Assembly (NCBI RefSeq): GCF_030816015.1
Contig: NZ_JAUSXN010000001.1
Location: forward strand, 3,658,001 to 3,722,000
DNA length: 64,000 nucleotides
Direction of reading: 5' to 3'
DNA from: Pedobacter sp. W3I1
GTDB lineage: Bacteria > Bacteroidota > Bacteroidia > Sphingobacteriales > Sphingobacteriaceae
The position numbers were made by a program, and so were the translations under genes. Shown here piece by piece: positions 19,001 to 27,620 of the stretch (its first letter is position 1; the number at the start of each line of letters is the position of its first letter). The notes under the pieces are model-generated. The model was not told the DNA's origin, did not search any database, and worked only from the letters and a program-made list of their open reading frames with translations.

Positions 19001-22000
19001 GCAGTTAATACCCCAGTTAAGGTTCTGCCCGAAATGGTTGCAATGTTATTACCATTGTATACCTTATTGCTAGCCGTGATGCTGCCGGTAATTGCCAAAC
19101 CGGTAATATTTGCAGTGGTAGTGGCTACTCCGGTTAAGCTGTAGTTGGCGGCTTTTGTTCCTGTGATGGTCATACCTGTAGCGGTAACCGTTTTACCTGT
19201 ACCTGCACTTTCTGTTGCAAAACTTGCAGTACCACCTGTTAGGTTTACATCGGCTGCATCTGCAGCTAATACACCTGTTAGAGTCCTGCTTAAAATGCCA
19301 GCTGTAGTATTACCATCGTACACTTTATTATCGGCAGTAAAGTTTCCACTAATGTTTTTACCTGTAATATTAGCCGTGGTTGCATTAACAGATATAATAT
19401 TATAGTTAGCCGCTTTGGCTCCTGCTAAAACTAAACCAGAAGCATTTACAGACTTACCTATGCCTACATTTTCATTGTTGAATGTTGCTGTGCCTCCGCT
19501 AACCGTTACATCGGCAACATCTCCTGCCAGTACACCTGTTAAAGTTCTGGTGAGGATATTTGCAGTAGCATTACCATCGTAAATCTTATTATCGGCGGTA
19601 AAGCCTGCAGTAAGGTCTTTGGCAGTAATATCAGCTGTTGTGGTCGTTACAGAAGCCAGCGTATAGTTAGCGGCTTTTGTACCAGTTATGGTCATGCCTG
19701 TTGCCGTAACGGTTTTGCCTGTACCTTTATTGGCATCAGCAAAGCTGGCCAAACCACCTGTTAAAGTAACGTCAGCTGCATCGGCTGCTAATACGCCTGT
19801 TAAAGTCCTGGTTAATACAGTTGCAGTTGCATTACCATCGTACACTTTATTACCTGCCGTAAAATTTCCTGTTAAAGCCAAGCCTGTAATATTGGCTGTG
19901 GTGGTGGCTACTCCGGTTAAGGTATAGTTGTCTGCTTTGGTTCCACTAATGGTCATACCTGTTGCAGTAACCGTTTTACCTGTACCAATATTGGCATTGG
20001 CGAAAGTTGCGGTCCCACCAGTTAAACTTACATCAGCTAAATCGGCAGCTACTACACCAGTTAAGGTTCTGGTTAATACCGTTGCTGCAGCATTACCATC
20101 GTAAGCTTTGTTACTAGCGGTAAAGTTTCCGCTGATATCTTTTGGCGTAATATCGGCTGTGGTGGTATTTACAGCAAATAATGTATAGTTACCTGCTTTG
20201 GTGCCACTTAATACCATACCCGTTGAAGTAATGGTTTTACCCGGTCCGGTGTTAATTCCACCAAAAGTAGCGGTTCCGCCTGTTAAGGTTACATCAGCAA
20301 TATCGGCAGCCAGTACACCTGTTAATGTTCTGGTTAATATGGTTGCACTATTGTTGCCATCGTACACTTTATTATCGACTGTAAAGTTACCTGTTAAGGC
20401 TAAACCAGTAATATTGGCTGTGGTAGTAGCCACACTACTTAAGCTATAGTTACTTGCTTTAGCCCCACCTAATGTCATGCCTGCTGCAGTAACCGTTTTG
20501 CCAGTACCTACACTGGCATTAGCGAATGCAGCTGTTCCACCTGTTAAAATTACGTCAGCAGCATCGGCAGCTAATACGCCCGTCAGGGTTCTGGTTAATA
20601 CGCTTGCGGTGGTATTACCATCGTAAACTTTATTACTGGCAGTAAATGCGCCGGTTAAAGCTAAACCTGTAATATCGGCTGTGGCAGTACCTACTCCTGT
20701 TAAGTTATAGTTAGCAGCTTTGGTTCCGGTTAAGCTTAAACCTGTTGCGGTAACAGTTTTACCTGTACCAGCATTTTCGTTATTAAAAGTGGCAGTACCG
20801 CCTGTTAAGGTTACATCTGTTTCTTCTCCAGTTACCACACCAGATAAGGTTCTGGTTAAAATATTGGCCGTATTATTACCATCATAAACCTTGTTACCGG
20901 CTGTAAAGTTACCACTGATATCTTTAGCGGTAATGTTAGCTGTTGTGGTATTTACCGATGATAAGGTATAGTTAGCTGCCTTTGCTCCTCCAAGCGTCAT
21001 ACCTGTTGAAGTTACGGTTTTACCATTGGCTACATTGGCATCATCGAAAGTTGCAGTACCTCCAGTTAGGGTTACAGCTAGTTCATCACCTGTAACCACG
21101 CCGTTAAGTGTTCTGGTTAATACATTTGCTGTATTGTTCCCATTATAAACTTTATTACCGGCAGTGAAGTTCCCCGTAAGGCTTTTTGCATTTACAGTTA
21201 AAGTTTGTGTTACATCTGTCGCGGCATTATATCCGGTACTTGCAGCTTGTTTTGCGGTAATTACTGCCGATCCTGCTGCAACTACATGAATTTTACCCGC
21301 TACGATTGTAGCCACCGCTAAGTTATCGCTGCTATAAGTGATGGCGTTAATTGCAGAAGTTGCACTGGTTGCGCCAGGATCAAAATCGGCACTGCCATAA
21401 GTAGTTGATGCAGTACTTGCGAAAGTAATTGATTGACTTGCATTTGACCTGTTAACCGTTATGGTATAAGTTTTAGTAGTGGTTCCATTTTGAGCTGTAA
21501 CTTTAATATCAAAGGTATTGTTACCAAAGTTCAAGGCTAAATCTGCTGTTTCTACACCACTGGTTAAGGTTACATAACCCGCTCCATTTGCATTGATTTG
21601 AAGCGTTGATCCTGCTGCAAGTGCAGTAGCTGTTAACTTTACTGAATTGGTTGCGGTTAAAGCACTGGCAGTATATGTAGTAGTTGCTGCCGCAAAAACA
21701 GGTGTTAAGCCTGCTGTTGTACTTAATGCAGTTAAATCGGCATTGGCATAATACGGATCATACAAACCAAAATCAACATCAGTTCTATTTTGCCCTGAAG
21801 CAAGTGCGAAAGTTGCCCCAATTGTTCCTGTTCCATCCAGGTCATATGTGGTGGTATAACGTGCCGGGTAACCTGACACCACTACTTTATATGCACTTGA
21901 AGGATTTAGGTTACTGAATGTATAATTGCCCGATGCATTTGTTGTGGTTGTTAAATTTATCGTGTTAGCAAAGATATCGGTTCCTGTTAATGTCACCGTT

Positions 22001-25000
22001 GCTCCGGCTACGCCCGGCTCACCGGCATCTTGTAAACCATTTTGGTTATAATCTAACCAAACAAAATCACCAATCGAAGCCGCTTCCTGTTTGTTTACGG
22101 TTAGGATATAAGTTTTGTTTACAGTCGTTTCTTCTGCTGTAACCCTTACATTGATTAAATTTGCTCCGTCATTAAGTGTATAAGCTGAAGAAGCAATTCC
22201 ATCTGTAAGTGCAGTAAATGCTCCCGCACCTAAACTTGATGTTAATGTAGCATGGCTTTCAGCTCTTGTAGCCGTAACTGTTGCTGTGGTGGTGGTATAT
22301 GGTACATTGATACTATAACTTGTTGTACCTGCAGCAAAACTTGGTATAAACGTTCCTGCGCTGGTGGTTAGAGAAGCCAGATCAGCATTTGTGGATTTCA
22401 CTCCGGAAACGGTTACAGGGTTAGTTGCATCTGCAATTGTAACCGCTGCTGCTGCTCCGGCATTCCAGTCTTCTGCTGCTGCAAGGTTATATACTGTTGC
22501 GTCGAGTGCTGCCAGGCCATCTTTATTCATTAATGTGGCCAAGCCAGCTTTATCTGTTGCACTAACAGTAATACTGAATGATGTTCCACTGGTGATCTCT
22601 GCATTAGGCGAGTCAGTAAGTGTATATGTTCCTGCACCTTGTCCTTTAAAAGTTAATTTATTAGCGACAATATCGTTTGCTGCTCCTGATAATGATAAGA
22701 AATTCGTTCCTGTTACCACTAAGGTTCCTGTAGAAGCATCGTATGTAGCTGAAGCGATGGCAGGAATTGCAACATTGCTAGCCGTGATTCCATTACCCGT
22801 TAAATCTGCTACTACAACTGCTGCATCTGCTCCGGCAGCCCAATCTTCGGCTGCTGCAAGGTTATAGGTGGTAGCACCTGTTGAAGAGGTACCGTTTTTA
22901 TTGATAATCTGGTTAACGGCTGCCTGATCAGCTGCACTTAAGGTTAAAGTAAATGCTGTTGCAGATGTGATTTCTACATTGCCTGTATTGGTTAAAGTGT
23001 AGGTAGCGCCTCCTTCACCTGTCAGGGTAAATTTGTTGGCAACAATATCGTTTGTAGCGCCTGATAGCGATAGGAAATTTGTTCCTGTTACGACCAAAGC
23101 TCCGGTTGATGCATTGTAGGTAGCACTGGCAATGGTAGGAACAGCCACATTAGAAACTGTAATCCCATTTCCGGTTAAATCTGCAACTACAACTGCTGCA
23201 TCAGCACCAGCGGCCCAATCTTCAGCTCCTGCCAAATTGTAGGTGGTTCCCCCGGTTGATGACGTGCCGTTTTTATTGGCAATAAGATTTACTGCTGCTT
23301 TATCTGCTGTACTTAAAATTAAACTAAATGTTGTTGCAGAAGTTATTTCTATATTAGGTGTAGTGGTTAAAGTATAAGTTGCACCACCATCGCCTGTAAG
23401 GGTAAATTTATTGGCTACAATATCGTTGGTTGCGCCGTTTAACCTCAAAAACCCCGTTCCGGTTACCGTGAGAACACCCGTAGTAACGTTATAGGTTGCC
23501 GATGCAAGAGTTGGTATTGCAACATTACTTGTCGTAATTCCATTGCCTGTTAAATCTGCCACAACAACCGCTGCATCTGCTCCGGCAGCCCAATCTTCGG
23601 CTGCTGCAAGGTTATAAGTCGTGCCTCCGGTAGACGATGTACCGTTTTTATTGATAATCTGGTTAATTGCGGCCTGATCTGTAACACTTAAGGTTAGTGT
23701 AAATGCCGTTGCAGAACTGATCTCTGGATTTGGCGTATCGGTTAAGGTATAGGTTACTCCTCCTTCGCCAGTAATGGTAAATTTATTGGCTACAATATCA
23801 TTGGCTGCTCCTGTTTTAGACAAAAAGCCTGAACCCGTTACAGTAACAAGCCCTGTAGCAGCATCATAGGTAGCTGAAGTAATAGCAGGAACTGCAACAT
23901 TACTTGCGGTGATTCCATTACCTGTTAAATCTGCTACAACCACCACTGCATCTGCTCCGGCTGCCCAATCTTCAGCTGCTGCAAGGTTATAGGTGGTAGC
24001 ACTTGTTGAAGAGGTACCGTTTTTATTGATAATCTGGTTAACGGCTATTTGATCCGCTACACTTAGGGTTAAGGTAAATGCTGTTCCGGAAGTGATTTCT
24101 ACATTCCCTGTATTGGTTAAAGTGTAGGTAGCGCCTCCTTCACCTGTAAGGGTGAATTTGTTGGCAACAATATCGTTTGTAGCACCTGATAGCGAAAGGA
24201 AGTTTGTTCCGGTTACAACCAAAGCTCCGGTTGATGCATTGTAGGTAGCACTGGTAATGGCAGGTGCCACCACGTTAGATACGGTCACAGGGTTAGTTGC
24301 ATCTACAATAACTGATGCTACATTTTCCCCCGCGGCCCAATCTTCTGCTGCTGCCAGGTTATAAGTAGTTCCACTGGTAGAAGAAGCTCCATTTTTATTT
24401 AGCATCATCCCAACAGCATTCTTATCTGTAGCATTTAGGTTTATAGTAAAAGCTGTTGATGAGGTAATTTCTACATTAGCTGAAGTAAGTGTATATATTG
24501 CTCCACTCTCACCAGTGATGGCAAATTTATTGGTTACAATATCATTGGTTGCACCAGCCAGCGCAGGAAAAGCAGTTCCGGTAACCACTAAAGCACCAGT
24601 TGAAGCATTGTAAGTAGCCGAAGTAATGGCTGGTGGTGTTGGCGTAGCCGTTACATCAGCCGTTTTTGCACTTTCGTTAAAGTAATTATCTGTTGCTGAA
24701 ATGCGATAGAAATATGGCGTCCCGTTGATAATGCCAGTATGTGTATAAGTTGTGGTTCCTTTTGGAATCGCAGCCAATAAAGTGGTTGGTGCTGCTGTAG
24801 TGCCGCCATAAACTTTGTAACCTAATAAATCGACATCAGCATTCGTATTCCAGGTTAGTATATTTTGCGAGCTTCCTGCGCTTGCTGCAAGGCCCGTTGG
24901 CGCAGTTGGGAGTGTAACATCTGTTGGTGTTAATTTAATTAACTCACCTCCCGAGCCATTGTCCCCATCTGCAATGTAGCCAGTTGTTCCTATAAAAGTA

Positions 25001-25854
25001 ACGCCATATGGATAAAAAGGATCGGATGCATTTAAGGGCGAATAAAAAACAGTTCCTGCACCTGTAGCACCAGTATATTTGTACAGTTTAACGCCTGTAC
25101 CAGCATTTTCTGATGCGTAAAGATTACCAAATTCATCTAATACCAATGCAGTAGTATAAGTACCTGTAACAACATCTGTGGCAGTATAGCCTGGTGCCGT
25201 AAGTTTGGCTATCCCCCCGGTATAAGTATTGGAACCATTATTACTAAAAGGCTTGGTTACATAAATATCTCCATTGGTCGCTATGGTAATTCCCGTTGGA
25301 TAGCTAACACCTGCTGCAGAAACTAACCCATGGTAAAGCATCGTTTTTGGAGAATTTAAGGTTGCCGGCGCAGCATACTTACATACCGCATAATCCGTAT
25401 TGGTAACATTGTACTCTAAAGCATATAAATTACCTACCGCATCAAAAGTTAATCCGGTAAAATATCTTCCGGTTTGTACAGTAGTGGCTGCATAAGCCGA
25501 TGCTGCATTTAACCTGATAATTGCACCACTATTCGACGTAAAATCGGTACTGATATACACGTCGCCATTTGGCGCAACAGCAAGGCCCCAGGGCAGCTCC
25601 TGTGGTTGAGAGGTTAAACCGCTATAAATAATAGTGGGGCTACCCGTACCGCCAGTATACTTGGCTACATGGTAAACTCCAGGCCCGGAGGCCTTGGTAA
25701 CATAAACATTACCGCTGGCATCTTTAGCCAGCGCCGTATACAACCCTCCGGTATGCAACTGAGTTTTAGTGTACTGGGCAGATGCGGGAGCAAGAGCCAG
25801 AAAAAGTACGATTACTGTAACAGTAAAAGCTACTTTAGTAAAAAATCTCTTCAT
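16027..25854 (-). CDS. Giant repeat adhesin with T9SS type B (gliding-type) sorting domain
   Basis: 3275-aa secreted surface protein. Domain order, from residue 1: signal peptide ([20 protein letters not shown]...ASAQ, 1-27); NHL/SMP-30-like propeller (about 30-315); fibronectin III (about 316-405); six ~125-aa repeats (about 406-1153); cadherin-like sandwich (about 1155-1250); SdrD_B-like domain ([20 protein letters not shown], about 1255-1345); second cadherin-like domain; Ig-like domain; fifteen ~87-aa YDG-type repeats (about 1556-2858); two MBG-type domains ([25 protein letters not shown]); Ig/PKD-like domains; and a C-terminal gliding-motility-type sorting domain ([20 protein letters not shown], about 3186-3275). 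It is probably an elongated cell-surface adhesin displayed through the type IX system with the downstream PorP. It lies 9 bp after the binding-protein-like gene, in the same operon. The reading frame is fully open despite heavy internal repetition. Confidence 0.93.
   Translation of the reverse strand: [3275 protein letters not shown]
17280..21190 (-). repeat. Fifteen tandem YDG-type repeats (about 261 bp each)
   Basis: Coding tandem array inside the giant adhesin. Each unit runs roughly from GNFTA-x-NKVYDGN, through [20 protein letters not shown] and [11 protein letters not shown], to KAANYTL-x-SV-x-TTTADI. The strongly conserved DNA shows expansion by unequal exchange. One unit, the second from the C-terminal end, lacks one residue (TADADV for TADVADV). 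Linkers alternate between TAKDISG-like and TGLALTG-like forms, so the two-unit pair may be the ancestral duplication. Confidence 0.9.
22395..24638 (-). repeat. Six tandem ~125-aa repeats (about 374 bp each)
   Basis: Second coding array in the adhesin, each unit beginning [19 protein letters not shown] and containing [15 protein letters not shown] and [21 protein letters not shown]. Units two and five are nearly identical in protein and DNA (around 22980-23140 against 24110-24260). I do not recognise a named domain; the length and pattern suggest a beta-rich sandwich. Confidence 0.85.
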
Positions 25855-25863
25855 AAGCGTTAA

Positions 25864-27018
25864 TTAGACTGATAAATATGGATTTTCCCAACCGCTTTCA
25901 GTTTCACTGTAAACAGTCGATATATCGTATCCCAAAGCAGTGCCCTGAGCAATTATAGTTGCGTTATTCTTTTTATTGCTGGTGTTAATTTTCACAATGT
26001 CAATCAATGGAAAAATTTGTTGCTCCTGGTTGCCAAAATGAAGTTGCCCCCTTGGCCCTATTATTCCGCTTTTATTAAACTCGATTACAGCTGTTGAAGC
26101 ATTGCCGATGCTAAGCTGTGCTTTCATCCGGCTAAGGATTAATCCTGCTTCGTAGCCCAGCATCCCAAATAAGTTAGCTTGTTGTTTGCCAAAGTTTTCG
26201 AAGTCTCGTACAAAAGCAGGGTTAGTACCTGTTGTATGTTCTTTACTCCAGGAAGAAGTACTGTAAAAGTTTAATCCGAGGTGACCTATATCTTCCAGCA
26301 TATCAGGATAAGCCATATTCTCAACAGTAACTAAAGGAATTACATTATTAAACTTACTGGATTTCCATTGTTTAAGGAACTCGTTCCCGATATGTCCAAC
26401 AAAAATGGCATGTACATAATCTGGCGTATTGATATCCATTTCATTAAAGAAATGGCTCAAATCGAGGTTATTTTTATTGGCTTGATTTTCGGGAAGTACG
26501 GTGCTTCTGAGTTGATTTGCGCCGGCAGAACCCACTCCGCTTAAAAAAGATGGTCCTAAATTAAAACCACTTTCGTAAAGTGGTGAGATCATCAATCCTC
26601 TTAGTCCAAATTCTTTAGTTGCCCATTGCCCCAGTACATATTCACTCTGCCAGAGCCCCATAGAAAGGCTTGAGATATTGCTTCCATATCCTTCAGCTGG
26701 CGGTACAGATTCTCCAAAATCAAAGAATAAGCCAAGCTTATTATGATTTTCTAATATCGGTTTCAACTCTGGATATATTTTAGGACTGATCATCCCCATC
26801 AGCACGTCTACCCCATCAAAAAAGATAAGTTTTTGTGCTGCTTCTAAAATGGCTTTGTTTCCCCCCTGTCCAACATAGGTTGGCATAAAAGCAAAATCAG
26901 CAGGACCATAAGACATTTTAGTTGCCGCACACAGAAATCCAGCCGTAATATGCTGTGCATAAAACGGATAGACTCCTGAATAGGGCATCAAAAAACCAAT
27001 TTTAAGTGGTTTGTTCAT
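25864..27018 (-). CDS. Periplasmic-binding-protein fold (type I, LivJ-like) protein without signal peptide
   Basis: 384-aa protein related to branched-chain amino-acid ABC substrate-binding proteins. The opening strand KPLKIGFLMPYSGVYPFYAQ and the repeated alpha/beta pattern match the type I fold (for example GVDVLMGMISPKIYPELKPI). It begins MNKPLKIG with no signal peptide, and no ABC permease or ATPase lies nearby, so ordinary nutrient uptake is unlikely. It starts directly after the tail-collar stop codon and ends 9 bp before the adhesin start, so all are co-transcribed. A sensor or a scaffold/chaperone role within this operon is possible but is inference. Confidence 0.75.
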   Translation of the reverse strand: MNKPLKIGFLMPYSGVYPFYAQHITAGFLCAATKMSYGPADFAFMPTYVGQGGNKAILEAAQKLIFFDGVDVLMGMISPKIYPELKPILENHNKLGLFFDFGESVPPAEGYGSNISSLSMGLWQSEYVLGQWATKEFGLRGLMISPLYESGFNLGPSFLSGVGSAGANQLRSTVLPENQANKNNLDLSHFFNEMDINTPDYVHAIFVGHIGNEFLKQWKSSKFNNVIPLVTVENMAYPDMLEDIGHLGLNFYSTSSWSKEHTTGTNPAFVRDFENFGKQQANLFGMLGYEAGLILSRMKAQLSIGNASTAVIEFNKSGIIGPRGQLHFGNQEQQIFPLIDIVKINTSNKKNNATIIAQGTALGYDISTVYSETESGWENPYLSV

Positions 27019-27573
27019 TTAGTTTCTGGATGGAAAAATACCTTGAAGTGCTATTGAATAATTTAAGACCAGATAAGGTTGTATATTTTCATGTGGCTGA
27101 TTTCCCCCTGCTGGCCCAGTATTAAATGGTTTAAGTGTAGTATTAGCCGCTACATCTGAATAAGTTTTAAGGGCAACAGCGTTCGGACCTGATCCGGTTT
27201 TAGGAGAAGCAGAAAGAATAACGCTTGTTGAAGGTACATCTATTGTTCCTAAAGAAGTAACTGCTGGTTCTGCAACTGCATGAAAATGCTGCGGAATTTG
27301 AGTGCTGATTAGCGTTACAGTTTCTGTTCCTGCCATTTCACCTAGCGTACGGGGAGTAAGACCAGGTCCTTGTCCGTTACCAATAGGTACTCTTCCTCTT
27401 AAATCAGGTAATGCAAAAGTGGTCTGTCCGTTCCCACCATAGGTAGTACCGAGTAACGAAAAAATCGCTTGGTTTTGAGCAATAGCCATAATCTGCCCGG
27501 CACAAAATGCCCATCCTCTTGGGGCAAAATTAAAACCGAATAGTGCAATCAATCCTAAAAATGGCGAATCCAT
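27019..27573 (-). CDS. Phage tail-collar domain protein (microcystin-dependent-protein type)
   Basis: 184-aa protein with an N-terminal tail-collar domain: FGFNFAPRGWAFCAGQIMAI, then LLGTTYGGNGQTTFALPDLR and GRVPIGNGQGPG (about residues 12-73). This is the MdpB-like arrangement found in many bacteria outside prophages. The C-terminal half is a Ser/Thr/Pro-rich beta region ending QPYLVLNYSIALQGIFP. There is no signal peptide and no other phage gene nearby, so it is not part of a tail. It lies immediately upstream of the binding-protein-fold gene with no spacer. The function of this family is not settled; surface display or carbohydrate contact has been suggested for collar domains. Confidence 0.88.
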   Translation of the reverse strand: MDSPFLGLIALFGFNFAPRGWAFCAGQIMAIAQNQAIFSLLGTTYGGNGQTTFALPDLRGRVPIGNGQGPGLTPRTLGEMAGTETVTLISTQIPQHFHAVAEPAVTSLGTIDVPSTSVILSASPKTGSGPNAVALKTYSDVAANTTLKPFNTGPAGGNQPHENIQPYLVLNYSIALQGIFPSRN

Positions 27574-27620
27574 AGTATTTGTTTTTTGGTGAAGATTTAA
27601 TTAATTAAGATTTAATAATT

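Noticed and set aside
18623..20449. Series of plus-strand ORFs with VTVLPVP-like repeats
   Set aside because: They are antisense shadows of the tandem YDG repeats of the giant adhesin. Their periodicity follows the repeat unit and they have no start context of their own.
25864..27018. Branched-chain amino-acid ABC transporter
   Set aside because: No permease or ATPase genes are present and the binding-protein fold lacks a signal peptide.
27019..27573. Prophage remnant
   Set aside because: The tail-collar gene is isolated from any capsid, terminase, portal or integrase gene and is locked in an operon with surface-protein genes.
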